58,405 nucleotides of DNA from Spirochaetales bacterium (GTDB lineage Bacteria > Spirochaetota > Spirochaetia > SZUA-6 > JAFGRV01): positions 1 through 58,405 of the forward strand of contig JAFGKU010000177.1 in assembly GCA_016928415.1 (NCBI GenBank). The letters are read 5' to 3'. Under the pieces are notes generated by a model. It was not told where the DNA came from, did not search any database, and was given only the letters and a program-made list of their open reading frames with translations. The translations under genes were made by a program, and so were the position numbers. This document shows, piece by piece, positions 1-8,340 of the stretch. Position 1 is the stretch's first letter; each line of letters opens with the position of its first letter.

Positions 1-563
1 GTGTATTGGGTGACAACGGCGCTTGAACCTGCAAACTGGACCCAGCCGGATGCATGGAATGTCAGGTATTTTGTGGATGTCGTGTTGTCGATCAATTTTT
101 CTATTTCCTCGCCGGACGGTGAATCATAATATTGGGCGCTCACTGTACCGGCCAGGTTGGTGATATCCTGAAGGTTCGCCTGCGTTGAGGGTGTCGGTGT
201 TGCCGTATTCGAGGGGCTCGTGGCCGTTGGCGCTGTTGTCCGTGTTGCCGTCGCTGTCGCCGCGGTGGTATTGACGGGTGTGGCCGTTGCCGGTGTTGTG
301 TTTGTCGGTGTAGCCGTTGCCGGCATATCGGTGACCCCGCTCACAGGTTTCCACAGGGTCGGTGTATCAGCGGGATTCCAGTTGGCCCCGCACCAGGCGG
401 TATGGGTCACCAGGGCTTCATAGGTGTTTTCCAGGTATGTCACCACAGTCCCGGCGGTATACGTTACCCCGCATACCCATTCGGCTGCGTTCACGAAAGC
501 TGTAAAAATCATTAAAAAAGCGATCGTAAACAACAGCCATTTCGTTTTTTCCTTCACTTTCAT
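1..563 (-). CDS. Secreted carbohydrate-binding protein (partial, 3' end outside window)
   Basis: This frame is open from the ATG at 563 to the window edge, giving 187 codons without a stop. AAGGAG at 571-576 lies 7 nt upstream of the ATG. Residues 1-26 form a signal peptide ending VNA. Residues 28-74 look like a CBM5/12-type chitin/cellulose-binding module: an aromatic-rich stretch with 'YTAGTVVTYLENTYEAL', then a conserved W-x-P-x-D-x-P pattern and W71. Residues 75-125 are a Thr/Ala/Pro linker of TATPTNTT-like units. From about 126 a new domain begins ('EEIEKLIDNTTSTKYL', 'GWVQF') that resembles the start of an F5/8 type C (discoidin, CBM32-like) fold. The protein is therefore exported and probably binds polysaccharide. 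Any catalytic domain would lie beyond the edge. Confidence 0.85.
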   Translation of the reverse strand, partial: MKVKEKTKWLLFTIAFLMIFTAFVNAAEWVCGVTYTAGTVVTYLENTYEALVTHTAWCGANWNPADTPTLWKPVSGVTDMPATATPTNTTPATATPVNTTAATATATRTTAPTATSPSNTATPTPSTQANLQDITNLAGTVSAQYYDSPSGEEIEKLIDNTTSTKYLTFHASGWVQFAGSSAVVTQY

Positions 564-701
564 TTTTTTTCTCCTTAAATTATGTACATTAAAAATAGTT
601 ATATTATGTTCCTTAACTTACTGCCTCCTTTTTTTACAAATAGAAACAAATATAGATGGATTGTTTATAAACGAGATATTTAGCATATTTTTTTCCCTGC
701 C

Positions 702-728
702 GTTGGTTGGATTTAAAAATCAACCAAC
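702..728. repeat. Inverted repeat just downstream of a minus-strand promoter
   Basis: GTTGGTTG (702-709) is answered by CAACCAAC (721-728) across an AT-rich 11-nt spacer. The repeat falls just after the predicted transcription start of the minus-strand CBM gene. It could be an operator or a 5'-UTR hairpin. On the plus strand a short T-run follows, but no plus-strand gene ends here for it to terminate. Confidence 0.5.
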
Positions 729-737
729 ATTTTTAAT

Positions 738-766
738 ATTATATACAAATTCTCTAATATCTACAA
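738..766 (-). promoter_or_regulatory. Sigma-70-type promoter for the CBM protein gene
   Basis: Read on the minus strand, TTGTAG (-35, at 766-761) is followed after exactly 17 nt by a perfect TATAAT (-10, at 743-738). Transcription would start near 730, leaving a leader of about 165 nt before the ATG at 563. The spacing and perfect -10 box are seen directly; function is inferred. Confidence 0.5.
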
Positions 767-1154
767 GTATTGTAACACAGGTGTACTTAAACTCAAAAGG
801 AAATTTTCAATAAATTATCATGCAGGAAAAATTGAGGCCTTCCCACTTCGCCATTAAAGGATTTTTTTGACACCCAATGGAATAATAACTCATACTTAAT
901 AATGAATGCCTGATGCAAGGGGAATAAAAAAAAGAATGCTTTTCTCACGAATTTTGCTGCTTTATCCACTTGTCATCGCGTTTGCCTCCCTGTTTAAGGG
1001 GCCCTTCGCTTATATGCTTATATTAGGCAGTCACACAGGGCTTACAATTTATGCCGATTTTTCGCCGATGTGGTTTGACGATAATTACCTTAGCAACCTC
1101 TTTCCAAAAAATTCATAAAGAATATCATTTCCGGAAGCATAAAAGGGTAGAATT

Positions 1155-1790
1155 ATGAAAACACAGACAAAGAAAATGCAACTAGCTCCCTATCTTTTTG
1201 TCAGTCCGTTCCTTATCCTGTTTTTAATTTTCTTCGCATTTCCCGCCCTTTTTACCATTGTAATCTCCGTTTCCGATTGGAAGGAAGTTGGCCAAATCAA
1301 TTTCAGGGGGTGGGATAATCATATAAATCTTTTTTTATCCGATTCCAATTTCCCTCCTGCCGTTATTGCCACTGTTTTTATCCTTGTTTTCGGTTTTTTA
1401 CCCCAGCATATGATAGCCCTGCCTCTCGCAATCACCATCAACAATGGAAGGCTTAAGGGACGGACAATCTTCGAGGCCATGTTCCTTTTCCCATACCTTT
1501 CCAACACGGTTGTTATCGGATTACTGATGTCCTATTTATTCAACTCCGGCTCTGGATGGGTGATCATCCTGCTTGGATACCTCGGTGTGGAAAAAATCGA
1601 CTTTTATGAACTTTTGACGCCAATAATAATGCTTTCCATCATTATCAACAGGAAATACATCGGTTTTAATATTCTTCTGTACCTGGCCGGTCTTGCCTCC
1701 ATATCAAAGGAATTGTACGAGGCAGCCGATATCGCTTTTCTAAACAGGCAGGTGGAAAAACATTTAACCCATGAAGAAAAGGATAAATAG
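1155..1790 (+). pseudogene. Truncated sugar ABC transporter permease (MalF/UgpA type)
   Basis: The 211 codons start like a sugar ABC permease: a cytoplasmic N-terminus, a first membrane helix at about 12-38, the 'ISVSDW' loop, and further helices around 70-95, 110-130 and 155-175. The protein reaches the EAA coupling motif ('ISKELYEAADI') and then abruptly becomes an unrelated hydrophilic tail ('NRQVEKHLTHEEKDK'). Family members are about 290-310 residues. The DGA part of the EAA motif and the last two membrane helices are missing, so the loop that docks on the ATPase is incomplete. No binding protein, partner permease or ATPase gene flanks it. A deletion probably fused the 5' part to foreign coding sequence. 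It is very unlikely to transport. An intact importer of this class lies at 33.1-37.4 kb. Confidence 0.8.
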
Positions 1791-1827
1791 AATTGCCTTA
1801 AACCCTTAAAATTTATAGAATCTCTTT

Positions 1828-2832
1828 ATGGACATACCCCATACCATGAAGGCCATGGTCCTGGAAAAACCGGAAAATGAATTAAAGCTGAAACAATTAC
1901 CCGTACCTGAACCGGGTGAAAAGCAATTACTGGTACAGGTGCTTGCCTGCGGTGTATGCCGTACCGACCTTCATATAATCGACGGAGAGCTTACCTCCCC
2001 CAAACTCCCCCTGATACCGGGTCATGAAATAGTGGGAAAAGTTGTCAAAACAGGCCCGGGAGCCATGCGGTTTAAGACAGGCGACCGGGTCGGGATTCCC
2101 TGGCTCGGGCGCACATGCGGCCATTGCCGTTTTTGCCTCGATCAAAAGGAAAACCTCTGCGACGCCCCCCTTTTCACCGGCTATACGGTAGACGGCGGTT
2201 TTGCCGAATATACCGCGGCGGATGAAAACTACTGTTTCGCCGTTCCCGATTCCCTTTCGGATGCCGAGGCGGCCCCATTGCTTTGCGCCGGCTTCATAGG
2301 CTATCGCTCCTACAGGATGATTGATGAGAGTGCCCGGTCGATTGGATTGTACGGATTCGGTGCGGCAGCCCACATCCTGACCCAGATTGCCTGCCGGGAA
2401 GGAAAAAAAATATATGCCTTCACGCGGCCCGGGGATATCAAGGCACAGAATTTTGCCCGGGAACTGGGCGCCCGATGGGCCTCGGGTTCTGAGGCCACGC
2501 CTCCTGAAAAACTGGATGCAGCCATAATATTTGCGCCTGTCGGTTCCCTGGTTCCTGCGGCATTGAATGTCCTGAAAAAAGGCGGTGAACTGATATGCGG
2601 CGGTATTCATATGTCCGATATCCCTTCCTTCCCCTACAGCCTGCTCTGGGAAGAACGAAGCATCAAATCCGTTGCCAATTTGCAGAGACGGGACGGTGAA
2701 GAACTGATGCAGGTAGCACAAAAGGTTCCCGTCAAAACAAGAATAATCCCATTCCCGCTTCGCAAAGCCAATGACGCCGTTACGCTGTTGAAACAGGGAA
2801 AAGTTGAGGGTGCCGTTGTATTGGAAATATAG
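1828..2832 (+). CDS. Zinc-dependent alcohol dehydrogenase family protein
   Basis: This 334-residue medium-chain dehydrogenase is full length. The N-terminal GroES-like half has the catalytic zinc site ('CGVCRTDLH', then 'PLIPGHE') and the four-cysteine structural zinc loop ('CGHCRFCLDQKENLC'). The Rossmann half carries 'GLYGFGAAAH', close to the GFGASAH signature of the AdhP-like 'zinc-binding alcohol dehydrogenase family' group. The enzyme oxidises alcohols or reduces aldehydes with NAD(P)H in the cytoplasm; the substrate cannot be read from the sequence. The annotated ATG at 1828 has no clear ribosome binding site, and the ATG at 1846 (MKAMVLEK, where most homologues begin) is an equally good start. 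It stands alone on this strand and follows the broken permease by 37 nt. Confidence 0.9.
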   Translation: MDIPHTMKAMVLEKPENELKLKQLPVPEPGEKQLLVQVLACGVCRTDLHIIDGELTSPKLPLIPGHEIVGKVVKTGPGAMRFKTGDRVGIPWLGRTCGHCRFCLDQKENLCDAPLFTGYTVDGGFAEYTAADENYCFAVPDSLSDAEAAPLLCAGFIGYRSYRMIDESARSIGLYGFGAAAHILTQIACREGKKIYAFTRPGDIKAQNFARELGARWASGSEATPPEKLDAAIIFAPVGSLVPAALNVLKKGGELICGGIHMSDIPSFPYSLLWEERSIKSVANLQRRDGEELMQVAQKVPVKTRIIPFPLRKANDAVTLLKQGKVEGAVVLEI

Positions 2833-2860
2833 TGTTTACACCTTGCGCTCAAGGTATCAA

Positions 2861-3493
2861 TCACATAAGCCGGAACGGAAAAGCATCCATTAATAAAAGC
2901 TTCTGCCGGGAGGCTAAAAGCCCCTTTTTATCCCGGCAGTCAATATACAGCACCTGTACCGGTTGTATGTCCGAAGCATGGTACTTGAACCTTCCACCCA
3001 GTTCCGGTTTCCGGAATCCCATGGATAAACTGAATTCCGTCAAGGGGTCCGTGGGGGAAGCAATCAGGCAGTAATGGGCCTTTGATTCACTCAAATAGAA
3101 CAATAATTCCGCACATAAAAGGGGAAAAGCGTTCGTGTCCCCGTATTCCCTTAAAATGGCAACCCTGTTGAATTCCAGCCGTACTGATTTCCCGAGTATT
3201 TCAGGCAGGTTGTGATAAAGCTCCATATCCAGTTTACCGTTAACCGGATCAATAACCCGTCCCGTCCCGATCAGGAGAGACCCGTCAAAAACGCCGAACC
3301 ACCTGGAAACAGGCGAAAAAATATCCTTGAAATATTTTCCCCCGGCATCCTCACATATAATCCATTTTGACGGATTCTCCGGATCAGGCACCCATCCCAT
3401 TTCACCGGCGTAAACCCGGTATAGCAAGCCCATTGCATCACGATACTCATTGCCCCTTAATAATCGGCTGTGCAATGAAAATCCGCTACCCAT
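2861..3493 (-). CDS. Autoinducer-synthase-like GNAT acyltransferase
   Basis: This protein of about 210 residues has the layout of the acyl-homoserine-lactone synthase / N-acyl amino acid synthase (FeeM-like) branch of GNAT folds. An N-terminal 'YRVYAGEMGW' resembles the R-x2-x-F/Y-x-E-x-GW entry motif. 'GTGRVIDP' follows in the central strand, then 'VRLEFNRVAI', where the family carries a conserved E-x-x-R acid/base pair, and a C-terminal 'SMGFRKPELGGRFKYH' segment. Such enzymes move an acyl group from acyl-ACP or acyl-CoA to a small amine. No LuxR receptor is adjacent. I chose the ATG at 3493; a TTG two codons upstream is also in frame. It lies 27 nt downstream of the lipoprotein gene on the same strand and may be co-transcribed with it. 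The acyl-homoserine-lactone product itself is not established. Confidence 0.65.
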   Translation of the reverse strand: MGSGFSLHSRLLRGNEYRDAMGLLYRVYAGEMGWVPDPENPSKWIICEDAGGKYFKDIFSPVSRWFGVFDGSLLIGTGRVIDPVNGKLDMELYHNLPEILGKSVRLEFNRVAILREYGDTNAFPLLCAELLFYLSESKAHYCLIASPTDPLTEFSLSMGFRKPELGGRFKYHASDIQPVQVLYIDCRDKKGLLASRQKLLLMDAFPFRLM

Positions 3494-3520
3494 TGTCAAG
3501 TTGCCGGTACGTCCTCCCGG

Positions 3521-4561
3521 CTACTCCATCTGTTCACTGACTTCTTCCTGCAGCTTCTTCTCTTTCTGCAAGCGGTTATATTCCCTCATGGCCGTCGGGT
3601 TTGCAGTCGCATCAACCACTTCCTTTGCCATTTGTATGGCACCGTCGAGGTCTCCGAGGGCTTCATACATAATACTCGCGTTCACACCGGCTGCCGGGTT
3701 CTGCGTTGTTTTCCAGACATCGAGATATATTTTCAGGGCATTGTCAAATATATTATTCTTGACAAATTCATCCGCTTTCTCCATATCAGGGTTCTTGGTT
3801 TCATCCGACATCAGGGTCCGGTATACAACGATTTTATACGGTGCTATCTGCCTTGCTATTTTCGGCATCATTTTATTGACCATTTCCTGGAGCACTTCTT
3901 CCTGGTCCGGAAGATTTTTCTTTTTATCCTGCTCTATCTCCTTGACATTACTGTCTTTGAATGTTTTTGTGGCCATTATTTCGCCTGTTGTGGTATTGAC
4001 CGCCCTGTAGGTAAGCTGTATGGATAATGTTCGCTTTACATAATCCACAAATTCAACATACTCCTCTTCCGTGTCAGGGTCTTTTTTTGTAAACTTTTTA
4101 CTGGAAGTCTCTATATCAACATCACACCTGGTTATATCACCCACAATAATGGCCTGGGCATCAACCATTTGTCCAATTTCAATAGGATTAGGCGCTGACA
4201 TCCCACTGTCCTGTATGGCCTGCGAAACACTGATCGGGCTGATCACGTCAAAATAATCGGTCTGCTTCAGAACAGTGATGACTTTATCTGTAGCATATTT
4301 CGCTATCCTTTCCTGTATGGATTGTTTTTTCGACGGATTTACTCCCATGGACTGGAGTATCAGTAGATTCCATAACTCCTTATACGATAAAGTCTTTCCT
4401 TGTTCCGGAGGGTAACCGAAATCCATGATCGCGATTCTTTTGGCTCCAGCCATATTTACTTCTGCAGGTCTCATAACCACCATCCTGACCGATGTTGAAC
4501 ACCCTGCAACAAGTATTATAACAATGATTAATAGCAAATTTACCTGCCATTTTTTTTTCAC
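3521..4561 (-). CDS. Lipoprotein with CsgG-like domain and C-terminal TPR
   Basis: It starts with GTG behind a strong AGGAGG seven nt upstream. Residues 1-20 are a lipoprotein signal peptide with lipobox VAGC (C21). The next roughly 200 residues, from 'RIAIMDFGYPP' through 'DVISPISVSQAI' and 'AQAIIVGDITR', have the alpha/beta pattern of the CsgG/LptE-like 'assembly of envelope component' lipoproteins, including the conserved statement of a new activity ('GDI') and 'YRAVNTTTGEIM'. A tetratricopeptide-like C-terminus (about 275-330, 'NASIMYEALGDLDGAIQMAKE') follows. The likely role is a periplasm-facing lipoprotein in envelope assembly or secretion; the partner is unknown. It may form a two-gene unit with the acyltransferase downstream. 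Confidence 0.7.
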   Translation of the reverse strand: MKKKWQVNLLLIIVIILVAGCSTSVRMVVMRPAEVNMAGAKRIAIMDFGYPPEQGKTLSYKELWNLLILQSMGVNPSKKQSIQERIAKYATDKVITVLKQTDYFDVISPISVSQAIQDSGMSAPNPIEIGQMVDAQAIIVGDITRCDVDIETSSKKFTKKDPDTEEEYVEFVDYVKRTLSIQLTYRAVNTTTGEIMATKTFKDSNVKEIEQDKKKNLPDQEEVLQEMVNKMMPKIARQIAPYKIVVYRTLMSDETKNPDMEKADEFVKNNIFDNALKIYLDVWKTTQNPAAGVNASIMYEALGDLDGAIQMAKEVVDATANPTAMREYNRLQKEKKLQEEVSEQME

Positions 4562-4733
4562 AATATACCTCCTAAAAAATCCTGATAATAAATTATAAAT
4601 TTCCTAATTTATAAAATCAAATTAAAATACTTCGAATACTTCAGAACATATCACCGGTATCAAAATAAATCCATCAAAAAACTTACATTAGGATGCCTGA
4701 TACCTTACAATTAAATCAATAAAGGGAATTTAT

Positions 4734-6791
4734 ATGACTAAAAAAAATATCATACTTATTTCACTTTACTTCCTTCTTCTACCGGCTATTTCATTATTGT
4801 CCGGTGCGCCACATATGAATTCTTCACAAAAGCCGGACAGCATCACTGCCGGTCAAAGCCAACATGGATTAATCGGCTTCTGGAAACTGGATGAAGGAAA
4901 GGGCACCAGGTTTTACGACAGTTCAGGCAATGAGTCCGGTGGTAGCCTGAAAGGGTGTCCCGAGTGGACTGCCGGCATAAAAGGCAACGCTATAAAATGC
5001 ATCCCGGAAGACGGCTACGATTTCGCGGAACTGGAGAATACTCCTCTCCTGGACAAGGTCCAGGAAGGCGATTACACGCTTTGCGCCTGGTTCAAACCTT
5101 TGTCCGTGCCGCGATTGAAGGGTGTCAAACAGGCGTCGTTCGGGATCATCATGAAAGAAGGGTATCACATCGGCCTGATCTATGATGAGGACAAACGGTT
5201 CACCATGTATCACTTTCTGGATGGCGGTATTTGGGCGGGAGCCCGCACGTCCATTACTTTTGAACCGGGTGAATTTTACCATATTACAGGTGTTGTACAG
5301 CGCTCCAGGGGAATTTCCCGAATATTTGTCAACGGCTTTCTATTGGGAAAAAACACGTTTGAAAAAGGGGCGAAGGTCCAGCCATTGGGGACCAACCCGT
5401 GGCGTTTCGGGGTTGGTGCTCCCGATAATCCCGACTATCCTTTCCCCGCCCACGGAATCATAGATGAAGTAAGAATTTATAACACGGCCCTGGGGGATGC
5501 TGAAATCGCCTCGCTGGCAGGGAGCGATAGTCCAGAAGCCGCCGACCTCACCGTAACTTTCACAGGCAGCGGGAAACCTTTCGTTAACCATTCCTACGGC
5601 ACCCTGGATTCCCTGTCCAATAATAATCCCCCGGATAAATACATTGTTCCGCTCAAACCTTCGATGGTACGAAGCACAAATATAGACCTGTATAAGCGGG
5701 CAAAAAAACTCAAATCCCAATTCATATATTTCATGCTGATCGCATATGCCAACCGCTACTTTAAAGGGGGGACATATGATACCGGTGTTGGTGACGGCAC
5801 ATGGCCCGGCGACAATGGAAACTGGAACAACTGGGAAACCTATGTGAATGACACAGTAAAAGCTGCTCTAAAAAAAGGTTATGCCGATGTCATCTGGGAT
5901 ATCTGGAACGAACCGGACATCCCAGATTTCTGGAAAAGGGATTTTGACAGGTATCTGGAAACCTACAGGCGGGCGGTACTCATCATCCGTAAAATCAAAC
6001 CGGACGCCCTTATAACAGGGCCAAGTTATAGTTCATATAGCAGGAAGAAAATGATTTCCTTCATTGATTTCTGCCGGAAGCACAAAGTGCTGCCGGATAT
6101 CCTTAACTGGCATGAATTAAATCCTGATAAAATGGAAACGATTCCGGAACGGGTAGCGGAAGTAAGGAAGTATTTAAGCGAGAATAATATACCATTAAAA
6201 CGAATTATGATAGCGGAAATCATCACCTCGGAATACCAGCATTCACCGGGACACGCAGTGGGATACATCGCTAAAATCCACAGGGCAGGGGTGGAAGCAT
6301 CAGCAAAGAGCTGCTGGAATGAACCGGGCCCTGGCAGGATAAGTAATTGCGGCATCAATTCACTGGACGGCCTCCTTGACCCGGTCCATTTTAAACCCCG
6401 GTCTGTCTGGTGGGTATTCAAGGAATATGCCGACATGCGGGGGAGGGAAATCACTGTTGTACCTGAAAACAGGCTGATGACCGTTGAAGGGATTGCCGCC
6501 TATGACAGTAAATCCCGAGAAACCCGCATCCTTCTCGGCCGGTATATCAGGGGGGACGGGCTACAAAGGGATGTAAAGGTAAGGATTGAAAAGATACCTG
6601 ATACCATCGTAAAAAACGGGAAGGTCCAGGTACTGCTTAAAAAAATTCCCGATTCAGGTACGCGTAATCTTTTAGCTTTAAAGGACATCACCAAAACAGT
6701 ATCCACGGTCAATCAGGGCCAGGCAATGTTACTAATTCCACGAATGGGAGATGAGGATGCCTGCTTAATTATCCTTTCAAAACCCGATTAA
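4734..6791 (+). CDS. Exported LamG plus GH39-like glycoside hydrolase
   Basis: This 685-residue protein has a signal peptide (about 1-24) and a concanavalin-like LamG domain (about 43-262: 'LIGFWKLDEGKG', 'NPWRFGVGAP', 'GIIDEVRIYNTAL'). The TIM-barrel domain that follows is of the clan GH-A type. 'DIWNEPD' supplies the acid/base E393, and 'MIAEIITSE' supplies a candidate nucleophile E495, about 100 residues later as expected in GH39 and relatives. A roughly 80-residue beta-rich tail completes it. The domain likely cleaves a xyloside- or glycan-type bond outside the cytoplasm, with LamG aiding substrate binding. AAGGGA precedes the ATG at a good distance. The family assignment (GH39 versus neighbouring GH-A families) rests on motif context only. 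Confidence 0.75.
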   Translation: MTKKNIILISLYFLLLPAISLLSGAPHMNSSQKPDSITAGQSQHGLIGFWKLDEGKGTRFYDSSGNESGGSLKGCPEWTAGIKGNAIKCIPEDGYDFAELENTPLLDKVQEGDYTLCAWFKPLSVPRLKGVKQASFGIIMKEGYHIGLIYDEDKRFTMYHFLDGGIWAGARTSITFEPGEFYHITGVVQRSRGISRIFVNGFLLGKNTFEKGAKVQPLGTNPWRFGVGAPDNPDYPFPAHGIIDEVRIYNTALGDAEIASLAGSDSPEAADLTVTFTGSGKPFVNHSYGTLDSLSNNNPPDKYIVPLKPSMVRSTNIDLYKRAKKLKSQFIYFMLIAYANRYFKGGTYDTGVGDGTWPGDNGNWNNWETYVNDTVKAALKKGYADVIWDIWNEPDIPDFWKRDFDRYLETYRRAVLIIRKIKPDALITGPSYSSYSRKKMISFIDFCRKHKVLPDILNWHELNPDKMETIPERVAEVRKYLSENNIPLKRIMIAEIITSEYQHSPGHAVGYIAKIHRAGVEASAKSCWNEPGPGRISNCGINSLDGLLDPVHFKPRSVWWVFKEYADMRGREITVVPENRLMTVEGIAAYDSKSRETRILLGRYIRGDGLQRDVKVRIEKIPDTIVKNGKVQVLLKKIPDSGTRNLLALKDITKTVSTVNQGQAMLLIPRMGDEDACLIILSKPD

Positions 6792-6844
6792 CCATTTCTG
6801 AAAAGCTTCTCTATTTTTTCCAACGATTCAGCCGATATTCAAGT

Positions 6845-8005
6845 ATGATGGAATTCCTTCAATCAATCTTCCGTTTTAAACTCACATTCGGCGAATTTGA
6901 GCTGTACCCTGCAATTGTAGTCATCCAGGTGATCGTTCCCATTGCAGGGGCCTATATAATATATAAAACGGTACTATCGCTGTACAAGCGTATTTCGTTT
7001 AACTCAAAAAAACTTGATAAAGCGACGAGAGAAAAAACCATAAAACGTCTGCAGTTAATAATGAAACTGTTTGTGTTCACCGTCATTGTTGCCGCGCTTC
7101 TTATCTACTTCGGGACCCGTATCCCCCAGTACATAAAAGCCATATGGGAGATATTCCAGAACCCGTTCGTCGTATCCGGTTCCACAAAAATATCCATAAT
7201 GACCATCATCCTTGCCATCCCCGTGTTTTTAATCGCGTCATGGATTTCAAGGCTTACCAGAGGCGTGATAGACAACAGGCTGCTGTCCCGGGTAAAAGTT
7301 GATAAATCAACGAAATTCACCATCTCCAGCCTTATCCGGTACTCCATGCTTATCATTGTTCTCATAATGGGTTTGACGATTATCGGTATTGACCTGTCAT
7401 CCATTGCCGTTTTACTCGGTGTCCTGGGCATTGCTATTGGATTCGGCCTGCAAAACACCTTTGCCAATATATTCGCCGGTATTGTCATCATCTTCGAGCG
7501 GCCTATCAAGGAGGGTGACAGGATCCTGGTGAACGGAATCGAAGGAGACATTATACGGATCAAACTCCGTTCAACAACCATCAACACTTTAACCAATGAA
7601 ACGATCATCCTTCCCAATTCCCAGCTGGTCGATCACCAGGTTCAAAATTATTCTTTCCATGATCCGGAGATCATCATCATGAACACTGTATCCGTATCTT
7701 ATTCTACTGACCTTGAAAAGGCGTGCAGGATACTGCTTGGGGTGGCCGGCTCCAATCCATTTTCAGAAGAGGGGCAGACGCATAAAGCCCGGGTTCTGGA
7801 ATTCGGCAGTTCAGGGATCAGTCTCGAGCTGCGAACCTGGATAAGGGATGCCCACGACAAGCTCGATGCGATTGCCTGGACCAATATGGAAATCTGGAGA
7901 AGCTTCAAACGTGAAGGCATTACCATCCCGTTCCCCCAACTGGACGTTCACATGGGTCCGTCACAGACCCTGGCGGGACTTCCCGGAAAAATGAAAAAAG
8001 GGTAA
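6845..8005 (+). CDS. MscS-family mechanosensitive ion channel
   Basis: The 386 residues comprise about four membrane segments followed by the MscS beta and alpha/beta domains. The pore helix region reads 'VLLGVLGIAIGFGLQNTF' and leads straight into 'ANIFAGIVIIFERPIKEGDR', the hallmark of the family. The vestibule motif 'INTLTNETIILPNSQL' is intact. Such channels open on membrane tension during osmotic downshift and release solutes. The extra helices before the pore make it longer than E. coli MscS (286 residues) and closer to YbdG/YnaI-sized members. It ends 15 nt before the convergent YgbA-like gene. Confidence 0.92.
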   Translation: MMEFLQSIFRFKLTFGEFELYPAIVVIQVIVPIAGAYIIYKTVLSLYKRISFNSKKLDKATREKTIKRLQLIMKLFVFTVIVAALLIYFGTRIPQYIKAIWEIFQNPFVVSGSTKISIMTIILAIPVFLIASWISRLTRGVIDNRLLSRVKVDKSTKFTISSLIRYSMLIIVLIMGLTIIGIDLSSIAVLLGVLGIAIGFGLQNTFANIFAGIVIIFERPIKEGDRILVNGIEGDIIRIKLRSTTINTLTNETIILPNSQLVDHQVQNYSFHDPEIIIMNTVSVSYSTDLEKACRILLGVAGSNPFSEEGQTHKARVLEFGSSGISLELRTWIRDAHDKLDAIAWTNMEIWRSFKREGITIPFPQLDVHMGPSQTLAGLPGKMKKG

Positions 8006-8019
8006 TAAAAATCGATTTT

Positions 8020-8340
8020 TCATTTCTTAAATTTTCTCTTACTCATAATTTTATTCCTGACATGTCTTAAAGCCAAAAGCGGATGCCGCAATGGCATTTT
8101 GGGGCCTGCAAACCGCATGATGGTTTTTATCTTTTCACGATATTTTTCCTGAAAACAATGGACCTGGCAATCGGAACAAACAGCCTTGTCCGCTTTAAAC
8201 GGGCATCTATCGATTCTCATTCGGGCATAAGAAAAAATATCATGACAGGATGTACATAAATCCCCATTCGTCCCATGGGTATCCCGGCAGAATATTTCCA
8301 TCATCGCCCGGATCGTTTTCACTTCATTTTTCAGCGACAT
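8020..8340 (-). CDS. YgbA-like nitrous-oxide-stimulated promoter family protein
   Basis: This 106-residue cysteine- and histidine-rich protein matches the YgbA family (named for a nitric-oxide-responsive promoter). It shows the invariant 'IYC-x-x-x-H' start (here 'MEIFCRDTHG'), 'LCTSCHDIFSYARMRIDRC', 'CSDCQVHCF' and 'MRFAGPKM'. The spacing of about seven cysteines suggests metal or cofactor binding. E. coli ygbA is induced by nitrosative stress through NsrR; its biochemistry is not settled. The start overlaps the end of the upstream methyltransferase by 17 nt, so the two are probably translated from one message. Confidence 0.85.
   Translation of the reverse strand: MSLKNEVKTIRAMMEIFCRDTHGTNGDLCTSCHDIFSYARMRIDRCPFKADKAVCSDCQVHCFQEKYREKIKTIMRFAGPKMPLRHPLLALRHVRNKIMSKRKFKK

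Larger units (their letters stand above)
564..1154. other. Long AT-rich intergenic region, no convincing gene
   Basis: About 590 nt separate the divergent CBM gene and the permease remnant. Besides the promoter and inverted repeat, there is a 70-codon plus-strand frame at 906-1118 encoding a hydrophobic peptide ('LLLYPLVIAFASLFKGPF' near its start). It lacks a good ribosome binding site and matches no family I recognise. Lying just before a broken permease gene, it may be debris of an older transporter locus, but that is only a guess. Confidence 0.4.

Noticed and set aside
424..813. A 129-codon plus-strand frame over the start and upstream region of the CBM gene
   Set aside because: It overlaps the signal peptide and promoter of the true gene and is very Phe/Leu rich with no ribosome binding site.
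1927..2721. A 264-codon open frame on the minus strand opposite the alcohol dehydrogenase gene
   Set aside because: It is the antisense frame of a well-conserved gene, has no recognisable domain and no ribosome binding site.
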